A DNA stretch of 64,000 bases from Aureimonas mangrovi (GTDB lineage Bacteria; Pseudomonadota; Alphaproteobacteria; Rhizobiales; Rhizobiaceae), in NCBI RefSeq assembly GCF_014058705.1, contig NZ_CP059692.1:2361001-2425000 (forward strand). The letters are read 5' to 3'. A program made the translations under genes and the position numbers. Of this stretch, positions 43,580 to 54,027 are shown piece after piece. A model generated the notes under the pieces. It was given only the letters and a program-made list of their open reading frames with translations. It was not told the DNA's origin and searched no databases. Each line of letters begins with the position of its first letter. The stretch's first letter is position 1.

Positions 43580-45046
43580 ATGTCGACGACCCAGGCCCTC
43601 GACACCCGCCCCGAAGGGGCCGAGATCGAACGCGAGACGCTGGCGAGCGCGATGGGCGGCGAGCCGCCCTCCGCCCCCGCCAAGCCGGCGGCGAGCCGGC
43701 TCGGCAAGGCGCTTCGCGAATCCGTCCTGACCGCCCTCCTCGTCGCCGGTCTCACCTTCTTCTTCCTTGCCACGCGCACCGAGACGGCCTCGCGCGGGCT
43801 GACGATCTACGCGCGCTGGGAACTGTGGATCACCGCCATCGCCATCGCCTTCCTCGGGCGGTTCGTGCTGAGCTACTTCGTCTTCCAGCGCACCGGGCCG
43901 CTGTTCCAGCGCCGCGAGCGCGAGACGAAGGATGCCGCCCGCGCCGCGAAGGTCTCCAGCCTCGTCTCGCGCACGCTCGGCATCGTGTTCCTGCTCATAG
44001 CACTGAGCTTCCCGTTCCTCGTGGGCACGATCCTGCCGGCGCGCGAGCGCTATCTCATCGACCTCGCGATCCTGATCCTGACCTACATCATGCTCGGCTG
44101 GGGCCTGAACATCGTGGTGGGTCTGGCGGGGCTGCTCGACCTCGGCTACGTCGCCTTCTACGCCGTCGGCGCCTATTCCTTCGCGCTTCTGGCGATCAAT
44201 TTCGACCTGGGCTTCTGGGTCTGCCTGCCGATGGCGGGGCTCTTCGCGGCGATGTGGGGCGTCATCCTCGGCTTTCCGGTGCTGCGCCTGCGCGGCGATT
44301 ATCTGGCCATCGTGACGCTCGCCTTCGGCGAGATCATCCGCGTCGTGCTTCTCAACTGGGCCGAGTTCACCGGCGGTCCGAACGGCCTTCTCGGCATCCC
44401 CCGCCCCACCTTCTTCGGCCTCGAGTTCGGGCGCGGCGAAGGCTCCTTCGCCGACTATTTCGGGCTCGAACCCTCTTCGATCCACCGCTTCATATACCTC
44501 TACTACATCATCCTCGCGCTCGCCCTGGTCACCAACTTCGTGACGCTGCGCCTGCGCAAGCTCCCGATCGGGCGGGCCTGGGAGGCGATGCGCGAGGACG
44601 AGATCGCCTGCCGCTCGCTCGGCATCAACACCACCAACGTCAAGCTGACGGCCTTCGCCACCGGCGCCATGTTCGGCGGCTTCGCGGGCTCGTTCTTCGC
44701 CACGCGCCAGGGCTTCATCTCACCGGAGAGCTTCACTTTCCTTGAGTCGGCGATCATCCTCGCCATCGTCGTCCTCGGCGGGCTCGGCTCGCAGATTGGC
44801 GTCGTCGTCGCCTCGATCGTGATGATCGGCGGCATCGAGCTTCTGCGCAATCTCGGCTTCCTGCAGCAGATCTTCGGCTCGGGCTTTGATCCCGCGCAGT
44901 ATCGCATGCTGATCTTCGGCCTCGCGATGGTGGCGATCATGGTGTGGAAACCGCGCGGCCTCGTTTCCTCGCGAACGCCCTCGGCCGTCTACAAGGAGAA
45001 GAAGCAGATCGGTGCCGACATGGTGGCGCAGGGCGAAGGGCACTGA
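43580..45046 (+). CDS. livM: Branched-chain amino acid ABC transporter permease LivM
   Basis: A 488-residue permease, 4 nt after livH. An N-terminal extension of about 130 residues with two to three hydrophobic segments precedes the LivM core: [56 protein letters not shown] and [20 protein letters not shown]. The length resembles the long LivM of Alphaproteobacteria. It pairs with LivH to form the channel. Confidence 0.95.
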   Translation: MSTTQALDTRPEGAEIERETLASAMGGEPPSAPAKPAASRLGKALRESVLTALLVAGLTFFFLATRTETASRGLTIYARWELWITAIAIAFLGRFVLSYFVFQRTGPLFQRRERETKDAARAAKVSSLVSRTLGIVFLLIALSFPFLVGTILPARERYLIDLAILILTYIMLGWGLNIVVGLAGLLDLGYVAFYAVGAYSFALLAINFDLGFWVCLPMAGLFAAMWGVILGFPVLRLRGDYLAIVTLAFGEIIRVVLLNWAEFTGGPNGLLGIPRPTFFGLEFGRGEGSFADYFGLEPSSIHRFIYLYYIILALALVTNFVTLRLRKLPIGRAWEAMREDEIACRSLGINTTNVKLTAFATGAMFGGFAGSFFATRQGFISPESFTFLESAIILAIVVLGGLGSQIGVVVASIVMIGGIELLRNLGFLQQIFGSGFDPAQYRMLIFGLAMVAIMVWKPRGLVSSRTPSAVYKEKKQIGADMVAQGEGH

Positions 45047-45048
45047 CG

Positions 45049-46068
45049 ATGAGCGAACACGCTACGATGCCCCCCGCCGCCCCCTCCTCCGCCGCGCCCG
45101 GCTGGGAGAACGATCCACTTCTCACCGTCGAGCGCCTGACGATGCGTTTCGGTGGGCTGACGGCGATCGACGACCTGTCCTTCTCGGTCGGTCGCGGTGA
45201 CATCACCGCCCTGATCGGCCCGAACGGCGCCGGCAAGACCACGGTGTTCAACTGCGTGACCGGCTTCTACAAGCCGACGGAGGGGCGCATCGCGCTGCGC
45301 CGCGGGCGCGGCATCGGCGAGGCGGCCGTGCGCGAACTCACCGGCAGCGGGCGCCAGAGCGCCAAGGCCGATGGCGGCGAGGTGTTCCTCCTTGAGCGCA
45401 TGGCGGACTTTCGCATCACCCATAAAGCGGGCGTCGCGCGCACCTTCCAGAACATCCGCCTCTTCGGCGGCATGACGGTGTTCGAGAACCTTCTCGTGGC
45501 CCAGCACAACAAGCTGATGGTGGCATCCGGCATGACCTTCGCCGGGCTGTTCGGCCTGCCCGGCTACCGCCGCGCGCGCGAGGCTGCGCATGACCTGGCG
45601 ATCGACTGGCTGAAGCGCACGCGCCTCATCGAGCGCGCCGACGATCCGGCCGCCGATCTGTCCTACGGCGACCAGCGCCGCCTCGAGATCGCGCGCGCCA
45701 TGTGCACCGCGCCCGAACTGCTTTGCCTCGACGAGCCGGCGGCGGGCCTCAACCCGCGCGAATCGAGCGAGCTCAACGAACTCCTGCGTTCCATCCGGGA
45801 CCGGGACGGCGTCTCGATCCTCCTCATCGAGCATGACATGGGCGTCGTCATGGAGATTTCGGACCACATCGTCGTGCTCGACTACGGCAAGAAGATTTCC
45901 GACGGCACGCCCGATAGCGTGCGGGCCGATCCGCGCGTGATCGCGGCCTATCTCGGCGTCGACGACGAGGAAGTGGACGAGGTGGAGGAGAAGCTGGAGA
46001 AGGGTGAGATCGACGCGGCCATCGCGAGCGCGAACCTTCCGTCCGCCGACCGGGGAGACGCCTCGTGA
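45049..46068 (+). CDS. livG: Branched-chain amino acid ABC transporter ATPase LivG
   Basis: A 339-residue ATPase from ATG 45049, two bases after the livM stop. It has Walker A LIGPNGAGKTTVFN, the LivG segment GVARTFQNIRLFGGMTVFEN, signature-like DLSYGDQRRLEIARAMCTAP, Walker B LLCLDEPAAGLN and IAAYLGVDDEE at the end. A 40-residue insertion between Walker A and the Q-loop and a long acidic tail (VEEKLEKGEIDAAIASANLP) distinguish it from E. coli LivG but are usual in rhizobia. It overlaps livF by GTGA. Confidence 0.95.
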   Translation: MSEHATMPPAAPSSAAPGWENDPLLTVERLTMRFGGLTAIDDLSFSVGRGDITALIGPNGAGKTTVFNCVTGFYKPTEGRIALRRGRGIGEAAVRELTGSGRQSAKADGGEVFLLERMADFRITHKAGVARTFQNIRLFGGMTVFENLLVAQHNKLMVASGMTFAGLFGLPGYRRAREAAHDLAIDWLKRTRLIERADDPAADLSYGDQRRLEIARAMCTAPELLCLDEPAAGLNPRESSELNELLRSIRDRDGVSILLIEHDMGVVMEISDHIVVLDYGKKISDGTPDSVRADPRVIAAYLGVDDEEVDEVEEKLEKGEIDAAIASANLPSADRGDAS

Positions 46069-46823
46069 GCGCGCTCCCCCAAACGCCGGCGCCGGCCACC
46101 GCCACGCCCCTTCTCTCGATCCGCGGCGTCGAGACCTTCTACGGCAAGATCCAGGCGCTTCGCGGCGTCGACCTCGACGTCAACGAAGGCGAGATCGTCA
46201 CGCTGATCGGGGCGAACGGCGCCGGCAAGTCGACGCTGATGATGACGCTGTGCGGCAATCCGCGCGCGCGCACCGGGCAGATCGTCTATCGCGGCGAGGA
46301 CATCACCAACCTGCCGACCCACGAGATCATGACGCGGCGGATCGCGCAGTCGCCGGAAGGGCGGCGCATCTTCCCTCGCATGAGCGTTCTCGAAAACCTG
46401 CAGATGGGCACGACGCTCATCGGACAGGACCATTTCGACGAAGACCTGAGACGCGTCTTCGATCTTTTCCCGCGCCTGAAGGAGCGCGCCACGCAGCGCG
46501 GCGGCACGCTTTCGGGTGGCGAGCAACAGATGCTCGCCATCGGCCGTGCGCTGATGAGCCGGCCGAAGCTCCTTCTCCTCGACGAGCCCTCGCTCGGCCT
46601 TGCCCCGCTGATCGTGAAGCAGATCTTCGAGGCGGTGCGTGAGCTCAACCGCAACGAGGGGCTGACTGTCTTTCTCGTCGAGCAGAACGCCTTCCACGCG
46701 CTGCGCCTCGCCCATCGCGGCTACGTGATGGTCAACGGCTCGATCACCATGAGCGGCGCGGGCCGCGAGCTTCTGGCCCGCGAGGAGGTTCGCGCGGCCT
46801 ATCTGGAAGGAGGCCACCACTGA
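46065..46823 (+). CDS. livF: Branched-chain amino acid ABC transporter ATPase LivF
   Basis: A 252-residue ATPase with GTG start at 46065 overlapping the livG stop (GTGA) behind GGGGAG. Motifs: [79 protein letters not shown] and LLLLDEPSLGLAP. It works as a heterodimer with LivG. Confidence 0.95.
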   Translation: MSALPQTPAPATATPLLSIRGVETFYGKIQALRGVDLDVNEGEIVTLIGANGAGKSTLMMTLCGNPRARTGQIVYRGEDITNLPTHEIMTRRIAQSPEGRRIFPRMSVLENLQMGTTLIGQDHFDEDLRRVFDLFPRLKERATQRGGTLSGGEQQMLAIGRALMSRPKLLLLDEPSLGLAPLIVKQIFEAVRELNRNEGLTVFLVEQNAFHALRLAHRGYVMVNGSITMSGAGRELLAREEVRAAYLEGGHH

Positions 46824-47188
46824 TGCAGCCCGAAAACGCGTTGCTGTGGGAAGTCTCGATCACGGAGTTCCTGATCGTCACCGTCGTGCTCGGCGGTGCC
46901 CTTGCCTACATGATCGGCCGCTCCACCGCGCTGACCTGGAACGGCTGGGGCCTGACGATCTTCTATACCCTGCTCCTGACGATTGCCGCGCGCTTCTTCC
47001 ACTTCAGCCTGTTCGACGGCACATTCTTCCTGCCGTTCGAGACGGCAGGCACCGCGCTCTATTACGCCGTCATCGACTTTGTCGTGCTCTTCGCCTTCGC
47101 CGCGCTCGGTCGGCAGGTGACCCGCGCGCGCCAGCTTAGCGGGCAGTACGGCGTCCTGCGGGACAGCGACGGCGCGCCGGTTCGCTGA
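46823..47188 (+). CDS. DUF6867 family membrane protein of the liv cluster
   Basis: A 121-residue protein with about three to four hydrophobic helices (LWEVSITEFLIVTVVLGGAL; NGWGLTIFYTLLLTIAARFF; LYYAVIDFVVLFAFAALGRQ) and a short hydrophilic C-terminus. Its ATG shares the last base of the livF stop (TGATG). Similar small proteins occur between livF and livK in many Alphaproteobacteria; their role is unknown but the position suggests an accessory to this transporter. Confidence 0.75.
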   Translation: MQPENALLWEVSITEFLIVTVVLGGALAYMIGRSTALTWNGWGLTIFYTLLLTIAARFFHFSLFDGTFFLPFETAGTALYYAVIDFVVLFAFAALGRQVTRARQLSGQYGVLRDSDGAPVR

Positions 47189-47339
47189 GCCGTCAACTTC
47201 GTGCTGCAAAGCGGCGAAAAGAATCTTCGCCGCCCCCTTCCCCTTCGCTTCGATCCTAGTCTTTAATCACTTGTGCGCCGCGCCCAATCGGCAGGCAGAA
47301 CGCTGCGGCAGCGCGCTCTCAACAAACGGGAAGGTCGTC

Positions 47340-48527
47340 ATGAAGAAAGTGCTTCTGGCCAGTGTGGCCCTCAATCTCGGTCTGTCCGGAGCGGCGCTGG
47401 CCGACATCACGATCGGCGTCGCCGGCCCGATCACGGGGCAGTACGCTACCTTCGGCGAACAGTTCCGCACCGGCGCCGAGCAGGCCGTGGAGGACATCAA
47501 CGAGGCGGGCGGCGTGAACGGGGAGATGCTGCGCATCTCGATCGGCGACGATGCCTGCGATCCGCGTCAGGCAGTGGCCGTTGCCAACCAGTTCGCCTCC
47601 GAAGGCGTGCCCGTCGTGATCGGGCATTTCTGCTCGGGCTCGTCGATCCCGGCCAGCCAGGTCTACGCCGACGAGGGCATCATTGAAATCTCGCCCGCCT
47701 CGACCAATCCGGCCTATACCGAGGAGCGCCCCGGCGACGGCATCTTCCGCGTATGCGGTCGTGACGACCAGCAGGGCGAAGTCGCCGGTGCCTACATCGC
47801 CGAGAACTTCGCCGACACCAACGTCGCCATCCTGAACGACCGCACCGCCTACGGCGCCGGTCTCGCCGCCGAGACCGAGCGCGTGCTGCGCGCGGCCGGC
47901 AAGGAGCCGACCCTCGTCGAGGCCTACACGGCCGGCGAACGCGACTACACCGCGCTTGTCACCCGCATGAACCAGGCGGATGTGGGCCTCGTCTATATCG
48001 GCGGCTACCACACCGAGGCCGGGCTGATCGCACGCCAGATGCAGGAACAGGGCATGGAAGCGACGATCATGTCCGGCGACGCGCTCGTTTCAGACGAATA
48101 CTGGTCGATCACGGGTGACGCCGGCGAAGGCACGCTGATGACCTTCTCGCCCGATCCGCGCCGCAACGAGGTCGCCGCGCCCGTCGTCGAGAAGATCGAG
48201 GCCAAGGGTCAGTCTGCCGAGGGCTACGCGCTCTACACCTATGCCGCGATCCAGGCTTGGGCACAGGCCGCCAACGAAGCCGGCACCACCGATTTCGAAC
48301 CGGTGGTGGAAGCGCTCAACGAAGGCTCGTTCCAGACGGTGATCGGCGACCTGCAGTTCGACGACATCGGCGACGTGACCCTGCCGGGCTACGTCGTCTA
48401 CGAATGGCAGAACGGCGCCTACGACTATGTCGAGACCGCCGAGAGCACAGTTGAGCCGACGACGCCGGCCGATGCCGGGGACACCGGCGCCAGCGATGCG
48501 CCGGCCGAGGCCGCGCCGGCCCAGTAA
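47340..48527 (+). CDS. livK: Branched-chain amino acid binding protein LivK
   Basis: A 395-residue periplasmic protein from ATG 47340, with signal peptide MKKVLLASVALNLGLSGAALA. Family 6 binding motifs: DITIGVAGPITGQYATFGEQ, AVEDINEAGGVNGEMLRISI, GDDACDPRQAVAVANQFASE, VIGHFCSGSSIPASQVYADE. The final 25 residues are Ala/Pro/Thr-rich and not part of the fold. It delivers branched-chain amino acids to the LivHMGF complex upstream, and may have its own promoter in the 150-nt gap before it. Confidence 0.95.
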   Translation: MKKVLLASVALNLGLSGAALADITIGVAGPITGQYATFGEQFRTGAEQAVEDINEAGGVNGEMLRISIGDDACDPRQAVAVANQFASEGVPVVIGHFCSGSSIPASQVYADEGIIEISPASTNPAYTEERPGDGIFRVCGRDDQQGEVAGAYIAENFADTNVAILNDRTAYGAGLAAETERVLRAAGKEPTLVEAYTAGERDYTALVTRMNQADVGLVYIGGYHTEAGLIARQMQEQGMEATIMSGDALVSDEYWSITGDAGEGTLMTFSPDPRRNEVAAPVVEKIEAKGQSAEGYALYTYAAIQAWAQAANEAGTTDFEPVVEALNEGSFQTVIGDLQFDDIGDVTLPGYVVYEWQNGAYDYVETAESTVEPTTPADAGDTGASDAPAEAAPAQ

Positions 48528-48571
48528 GCTGCCGGAAGGGGCGTCTGGCGCCCTCGTTCCGCAAAAGCAGG

Positions 48572-48602
48572 AGGCCCGGCCGATCGCTCCGCCGGGCCTT
48601 TT
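48572..48602 (+). terminator. Rho-independent terminator after livK
   Basis: AGGCCCGGC and GCCGGGCCT form a 9-bp stem with a 10-base loop, followed by TTT. It separates livK from the convergent xylB gene. Confidence 0.8.
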
Positions 48603-48624
48603 CGCATGTCGGTTCCGCGCTGCT

Positions 48625-50079
48625 TCAGGCACTCAGCGCGCGCAGCGCCGGATAGGCTTCGCGATAGCGCCGGTGCGCGGCGCCGAAGGCCTCAACCATC
48701 GCCTTGTCCGGGTCGATGCTTCGGGCGGCGGGCGGCATGGTGATGATTTCCGCAGGATCGCGGCCCGTCGCCGAGATGAGCCCGAGGCGCGCGGCACCGA
48801 ATGCGGCGCCGAAATCGCCTTCCGCCGGCAGAACGATCGTCGTGTCGAGCGCGGCCGCCAGCATCCTCAGCCACAGGGCCGAGCGCGCGCCGGCCCCCAC
48901 CGCGACGAAGCTTTCCACCCCGTGAGGCCCGCCGGCCGCGTCGAGGCAGTCGCGCATCGAGAAGGCGACGCCCTCCATTACCGCACGCGCCATCTGGGCG
49001 CGCGTCGTATCCGCGGAAAGGCCCAGGAATGCGCCACGCACGGCGGCATCGTTGTGCGGCGTGCGCTCGCCCGAAAGGTAGGGCAGGAAGAGCAACCGCG
49101 AGGGCTCGACAAGCTCCTCGCCGGCCTCCGCCGAAAGCTCGGCCGGGCGCGCCCCGACGACGCCTGCCAGCCATTCCAGCGAGCCGGCCGCCGAGAGCGT
49201 GACGCCCATCTGGTGCCACAGGCCCGGAAGCGCGTGGCAGAACGTGTGCAGCGCAGTCTGCGGCACCGGGCGGTAGCCGTCCGAAGCGGTGAAGAGAACG
49301 CCAGACGTGCCGAGCGAAACGAAGCCCGTGCCGGGCCGCACGACACCGACGCCGCAGGCCGAGGCCGCGTTGTCGCCGCCGCCTCCCGCCACCACCGTGC
49401 CGGCGGGAAGGCCGAGTTCGCGAGCGACGTCCGGGCGAAGCCCGCCGGCTGCTTCCGACCCCTCGACGAGACGCGGCATGTGGGCGCGCGTGAGGCCAGT
49501 GCGCTCGAGCATGCGGTCCGACCAGTCGCGCGCACCGGTGTCGAGCCACGCCGTCCCCGCAGCGTCCGACATCTCGGAGATCGCCTCGCCCGTCAGCCAC
49601 AGGCGCAGATGGTCCTTCGGAAGCAGCACCCGCGCGGTCTTGGCGAAGATTTCCGGCTCGTTGCGCCGGACCCATTCGAGCTTGGGCGCCGTGAAGCCGG
49701 GGAAGACGATGTTGCCCGTGATGCCTCGCGCCTCGTCGTCGTCGAGTTCGGCCGCCTCGGCATGGCTTCGGGTGTCGTTCCACAGGATGCAGGGCCGCAG
49801 CACCCGCCCCTCGCCATCCAGCAGCGTCGCCCCGTGCATCTGGCCGGAAAGGCCGATGCCGGAGACCGCCGAAAGCGCGTCGGCGTGGCTCGCACGAAGC
49901 TCGCCGATAGCAGCCTTCACCGCCTCGATCCACGTCACCGGATCCTGCTCGGCCCAGCCGAAATGCGGGCGCTGGACGGTGAGCGGCGCCGAGGCGCTGG
50001 CGACCACGACCTGACCCACGTCGATCAGGAGCGCCTTCAGCGAGGAGGTGCCGAGGTCGAGCCCCAGAAAATATGCCAT
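48625..50079 (-). CDS. xylB: Xylulokinase XylB
   Basis: A 484-residue FGGY-family sugar kinase: MAYFLGLDLGTSSLKALLID, GLSGQMHGATLLDGEGRVLR, ILWNDTRSHAEAAEL, GGGGDNAASACGVGVVRPGT and GVESFVAVGAGARSALWLRM. It phosphorylates D-xylulose to xylulose 5-phosphate. It is the last gene of the minus-strand xylR-xylA-xylB set. It follows xylA by 85 nt. Confidence 0.95.
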   Translation of the reverse strand: MAYFLGLDLGTSSLKALLIDVGQVVVASASAPLTVQRPHFGWAEQDPVTWIEAVKAAIGELRASHADALSAVSGIGLSGQMHGATLLDGEGRVLRPCILWNDTRSHAEAAELDDDEARGITGNIVFPGFTAPKLEWVRRNEPEIFAKTARVLLPKDHLRLWLTGEAISEMSDAAGTAWLDTGARDWSDRMLERTGLTRAHMPRLVEGSEAAGGLRPDVARELGLPAGTVVAGGGGDNAASACGVGVVRPGTGFVSLGTSGVLFTASDGYRPVPQTALHTFCHALPGLWHQMGVTLSAAGSLEWLAGVVGARPAELSAEAGEELVEPSRLLFLPYLSGERTPHNDAAVRGAFLGLSADTTRAQMARAVMEGVAFSMRDCLDAAGGPHGVESFVAVGAGARSALWLRMLAAALDTTIVLPAEGDFGAAFGAARLGLISATGRDPAEIITMPPAARSIDPDKAMVEAFGAAHRRYREAYPALRALSA

Positions 50080-50164
50080 TCGTTGCGTTCCCAGTTGATG
50101 ACAGAGAGCGCCGTGCGCCCTTGCGGCCGACGGCGCCCCGACACTTTGAATCCTGCGTCAGGCC

Positions 50165-51472
50165 CTAGACGTAGCGGGCGACGACCCCCTCCAGAAGCTC
50201 CTGACGGCCCGAACGGGGCTGCGGATCGAGAGAAGCTGCGCGGGCGGCCACCTCTTCCAGGGTACGCTCGCCGGCGAGGATCGCGCGGCCCTCCGCGCCG
50301 TCCCACCCCGAATAGCGCTCGGCGAGCGGGCCTTCCAGCGCCTTGTCCGCCAGCATCGCCTCAGCAGCGAGAAGCGCCTTTGCGCACGCGTCCATCGAAG
50401 CGACATGGGCGACGATCAGATCGTCCGGGTCGATCGACTGCCGGCGGATCTTGGCGTCGAAATTCAGCCCGCCCGTGGTGAAGCCGCCGTTCTTTAGAAC
50501 CTCGTGAAAGACCAGCGCCATCTCTTTGGGATTCATGGCGAACTGGTCCGTGTCCCAGCCGAGGAGATCGTCGCCGCGATTGATGTCGAGCGACCCGAAG
50601 AGGCCGAGCGCGTAGGCCAGCTCGACTTCGTGCTCGAAGGAATGGCCGGCGAGGATCGCGTGGTTCTGCTCGATGTTCAGCTTCACGTCGGCCGTCAGGT
50701 CGTGTCGCTCGAGGAAGCCGTAGACGGTCGCGACGTCGAAATCGTACTGGTGCTTGGTCGGCTCCTTGGGCTTGGGCTCGATCAGGATCGGCCCGGTGAA
50801 GCCGATCTTGTGCTTGTAGTCGACGAGCATCGACAGGAAGCGGCCGAGCTGATCGAGCTCCTGGCCCATGCGCGTGTTGAGCAGCGTCTCGTAGCCCTCG
50901 CGTCCACCCCAGCACACGTAGTTCTCGCCGTTCAGCCGGTGCGTGGCATCCATCGCCGCCTTCACCTGCCCCACCGCATAGGCGAAGACGTCCGGGTCCG
51001 GGTTGGTGGCCGCGCCGCCCATGTAACGACGGTGCGAGAAGAGGTTGGCCGTGCCCCAGAGGAGCCGGACCTTCTCGCGCTCCATCTTCTCCTCGAAGAG
51101 GTCCGTAATGGCCTTCAGATTGTCGATGGATTCGGACAGCGACGCGCCTTCCGGCGCGACGTCGACATCGTGGAAGGTGAAGAACGGCACGTCGAGCACG
51201 CGGAAGAGGTCGAAGGCCGTCTCGGCCTTCGCCTTGGCGAGCGCCAGCGGATCGTCGCCGTGCATCCACGGCCGCAGGAAGGTCTCGCCGCCGAACGGGT
51301 CGCCGCCCGGCCAGGTGAAGGAGTGCCAGTAGCAGACGGCGAAGCGAAGCTGCTCCTCCATCGTGCGGCCCATCACCTGCCGGTTCTTGTCGTAATGGCG
51401 GAAGGCCAGCGGGTCGCGCGAGCCCTCCCCCTCGAAGCGGATCGGTTCGCTACGCTCGAAGAAGCCTGTCAT
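50165..51472 (-). CDS. xylA: Xylose isomerase XylA
   Basis: A 435-residue enzyme starting [20 protein letters not shown] at 51472. Active-site segments: [13 protein letters not shown] (catalytic His/Asp), [80 protein letters not shown] and [18 protein letters not shown]. It converts D-xylose to D-xylulose. Its ATG overlaps the end of the ROK regulator gene by four bases (ATGA). Confidence 0.97.
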   Translation of the reverse strand: MTGFFERSEPIRFEGEGSRDPLAFRHYDKNRQVMGRTMEEQLRFAVCYWHSFTWPGGDPFGGETFLRPWMHGDDPLALAKAKAETAFDLFRVLDVPFFTFHDVDVAPEGASLSESIDNLKAITDLFEEKMEREKVRLLWGTANLFSHRRYMGGAATNPDPDVFAYAVGQVKAAMDATHRLNGENYVCWGGREGYETLLNTRMGQELDQLGRFLSMLVDYKHKIGFTGPILIEPKPKEPTKHQYDFDVATVYGFLERHDLTADVKLNIEQNHAILAGHSFEHEVELAYALGLFGSLDINRGDDLLGWDTDQFAMNPKEMALVFHEVLKNGGFTTGGLNFDAKIRRQSIDPDDLIVAHVASMDACAKALLAAEAMLADKALEGPLAERYSGWDGAEGRAILAGERTLEEVAARAASLDPQPRSGRQELLEGVVARYV

Positions 51473-52725
51473 GTCATTCCTCCCATGAGTGGTGCCGGGG
51501 CATCCTCCGCCCCCATGTTGCGTCCCGCTGGGGCGATCGCCCCGGCCAGTTCGTCGTCGATCGCGGCCAGCCCGAAGGCAAGCGAAGCGTCGAGCAGGAC
51601 CTCGTCCGAATCGGGAAAGACGAAGAAGGGTGTGTCGCGGCCGATGCCCTCGATGGCGCTGACGGCGATGCCGCGCCGGATGGCCGGCTCCAGAAGGTCC
51701 ATCGCGGCCGCGCCTGAGCCGACGAAGGCAACCGGCACCGGATCGATCAGCGTGAACATGCGCCCCAGCCCATAACCCAGCGCCTCCCCGGCCCGCTCGT
51801 AGGCTGCAAGCGCAAGTCGCTCTCCAGCACGTGCGGCCTGTGCGAGTTCCGCCATGTCCATCTCGTCGACGCGATGGCCGAGATGGCGGGCGTTGGCGCC
51901 GCGCGCCGCGCGCCAGATCGCATAGTCGCCGGCATAGGCCTCGATGCAGCCGTGATTGCCGCAACGACAGGGCTCCCCGCCCGGGATGTGGTTCAGGTGG
52001 CCGAACTCCACTGCCGAAGAGCGCGCGCCTCGAAAGGTCGAACCGGAGAGCTTCAGCCCCATGCCGACGCCGAAGCCGATGAAGAGCGTGGCGAAGGCCG
52101 GCTCGTCGATCTCCCCGCTCCAGCGGAAGCGTTCCGGCATCAGCCCGCAATCGTTGGCGACGGTCACGGGCGCGGCGAAGCGCGCTTCCAGCGAGGTCGC
52201 CATGTCGGTGTCGCGCGCCTTGAGGATCGGCGACCAGAGAAGCCGGCGGCTGGCCGAATCCGTCACGCCCTGCACGGCGACGACGATCCGGTCGAGCCGC
52301 GCGATCCTCCCTTCATCCAGCGTTGCGTCGATCAGACCTTCCACCGCATCAACGAGCGCCGGCCCGTCGAGCGCCAGAAGATCGGCCTCGCGGGAGCGTG
52401 CGGCGACGATCCCCCCCGCATAATCGCAGATATGGACGGCGACCTCGCCCACAGTCACCTTCACGGCGGCGAGAAGAGCGCGGGCGGGCGAAAGCGAAAG
52501 GCTGAACTCGGGCCGCCCACGCCTGGCGGGAACCGCGGCCGCCTCGTCCTCGCTGAGCACCCCCTCGCGCAGGAGATCGCTCGCGATCGAGGACGCCGCG
52601 GAAAAGGACAGCCCGGTCGCCTCGCTCAGGCGCCGACGAGTCGAGGCTCCAGCACGCCGAAAATGCTCGATGGAGAGCCGGCGGTTCTGGCGGCGGACCG
52701 CCTCCGCATCGGTCTTTGACAGCAT
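51469..52725 (-). CDS. xylR: ROK-family transcriptional regulator (XylR type)
   Basis: A 418-residue regulator from ATG 52725 ([20 protein letters not shown]). It has an N-terminal winged helix-turn-helix ([20 protein letters not shown]) and a ROK sugar-kinase-like domain ([28 protein letters not shown]; zinc site [20 protein letters not shown]). It precedes xylA on the same operon and is divergent from xylFHG, so it should be the xylose-responsive repressor for both. A GTG at 52779 would add 18 residues. Confidence 0.88.
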   Translation of the reverse strand: MLSKTDAEAVRRQNRRLSIEHFRRAGASTRRRLSEATGLSFSAASSIASDLLREGVLSEDEAAAVPARRGRPEFSLSLSPARALLAAVKVTVGEVAVHICDYAGGIVAARSREADLLALDGPALVDAVEGLIDATLDEGRIARLDRIVVAVQGVTDSASRRLLWSPILKARDTDMATSLEARFAAPVTVANDCGLMPERFRWSGEIDEPAFATLFIGFGVGMGLKLSGSTFRGARSSAVEFGHLNHIPGGEPCRCGNHGCIEAYAGDYAIWRAARGANARHLGHRVDEMDMAELAQAARAGERLALAAYERAGEALGYGLGRMFTLIDPVPVAFVGSGAAAMDLLEPAIRRGIAVSAIEGIGRDTPFFVFPDSDEVLLDASLAFGLAAIDDELAGAIAPAGRNMGAEDAPAPLMGGMT

Positions 52726-52806
52726 CGCATCATCCGTTTCCCCACGGGCTCTTTCGGCCGTTGCAGGCGAGATTGACACGCGTTGCGTTGTCTGTCACCA
52801 TTTTTT

Positions 52807-52832
52807 CTCCGGCTTGGAATAAAAGGCCGGAG
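52807..52832. promoter_or_regulatory. Inverted repeat in the xylR-xylF divergent region
   Basis: CTCCGGC and GCCGGAG arms with a 12-nt AT-rich spacer lie about 60 nt before xylF. A TTGACA (52773-52778) further upstream is a possible -35 element for xylF. The repeat could be an operator or a leader hairpin; by position it is a candidate ROK-regulator site. Confidence 0.35.
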
Positions 52833-52892
52833 AGGGCTGGAGGGCCCTTCACAACGGTTTTCGGCGCGCTGCCAGCGCCGTGGGAGGAAGTC

Positions 52893-53936
52893 ATGAAGAC
52901 GATGAAGATCGCCCTTGCGGGTGTGGCCCTTTCTCTCGTCCTGGCCGGCGTGGCCAAGGCGCAGGAGGGGCTGGTTGTCGGCGTGTCCTGGTCGAACTTC
53001 CAGGAAGAGCGCTGGAAGACCGACGAGGCGGCGATCCGTGCCGCGCTCGAGGAAGCGGGTGCTCGCTACATCTCGGCCGATGCGCAATCCTCGGCGGCCA
53101 AGCAGCTCACCGACGTGGAAAGCCTCATCAGCCAAGGCGCCAATGCGCTCATCGTCCTTGCTCAGGATTCTTCGGCCATCGGTCCGGCTGTCGAGAACGC
53201 CGCCAACAACGGTATCCCGATCATCGCCTACGACCGGTTGATCGAGAACGCCGACGCCTTCTACATCACCTTCGACAACGTGGAAGTTGGCCGCATCCAG
53301 GCGCGCTCGGTGGAAGCCGTCGCGCCCTCCGGCAACTACGTCTTCATCAAAGGTTCGTCGGCCGACCCGAACGCCGACTTCCTGTTCTCCGGCGCGATGG
53401 AAGTCCTCCAGCCGAAGATCGATTCCGGCGAAATCGTCAATGTCGGCGAGGCCTATACGGACGGCTGGCTGCCGGAAAACGCGCAGGCCAACATGGAACA
53501 GTTCCTGACGGCCAACAACAACGAGGTCGACGCCGTGGTCGCCGCCAACGACGGCACGGCCGGCGGCGCCGTCGCCGCCCTCGAGGCGCAGGGGCTGGCG
53601 GGTGCCGTGCCCGTCTCCGGACAGGACGCCGACCACGCCGCGCTCAACCGCATCGCACGCGGCACGCAGACCGTCTCGGTGTGGAAGGACTCGCGTGAGC
53701 TTGGCCGGGAGGCAGCCGAGATCGCTCTCCAGCTCGCCGACGGCACGGCGATGGACGAGATCGAGGGGGTGACAACCTTCAACGGCGGGCCGAACGGCGT
53801 GGAGATGACGTCGCTCTTCCTCACGCCTGTGCCGATCACCCAGGAAAACCTCGGCACCATCATCGAGTCCGGCTGGGTGACGAAGGACGTCGTCTGCCAG
53901 GGCGTCTCGCCCGGCTCCGTGCCGGCCTGCGACTGA
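52893..53936 (+). CDS. xylF: Xylose-type ABC transporter substrate-binding protein
   Basis: A 347-residue periplasmic sugar-binding protein starting [20 protein letters not shown] behind GGGAGGAAG. Family 4 sugar-binding hallmarks: [54 protein letters not shown] and [20 protein letters not shown]. It ends with two Cys (VVCQ ... PACD). Neighbouring xylAB and the ROK gene support xylose as ligand. Confidence 0.92.
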   Translation: MKTMKIALAGVALSLVLAGVAKAQEGLVVGVSWSNFQEERWKTDEAAIRAALEEAGARYISADAQSSAAKQLTDVESLISQGANALIVLAQDSSAIGPAVENAANNGIPIIAYDRLIENADAFYITFDNVEVGRIQARSVEAVAPSGNYVFIKGSSADPNADFLFSGAMEVLQPKIDSGEIVNVGEAYTDGWLPENAQANMEQFLTANNNEVDAVVAANDGTAGGAVAALEAQGLAGAVPVSGQDADHAALNRIARGTQTVSVWKDSRELGREAAEIALQLADGTAMDEIEGVTTFNGGPNGVEMTSLFLTPVPITQENLGTIIESGWVTKDVVCQGVSPGSVPACD

Positions 53937-53948
53937 TCGCTGCGGGAC

Positions 53949-53978
53949 GGGGCCGTCCGGTTCGGTCGGCCCCTCTTT
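53949..53978 (+). terminator. Hairpin between xylF and xylH
   Basis: GGGGCCG and CGGCCCC form a 7-bp stem followed by TCTTTCT. It lies in the 91-nt gap between xylF and the permease gene. It probably stabilises or partially terminates the xylF transcript, giving more binding protein than permease. Confidence 0.6.
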
Positions 53979-54027
53979 CTGCCCTGCGGCGTGAACGCGC
54001 CGGACAATGCGCATGGGAGGATCGGCC

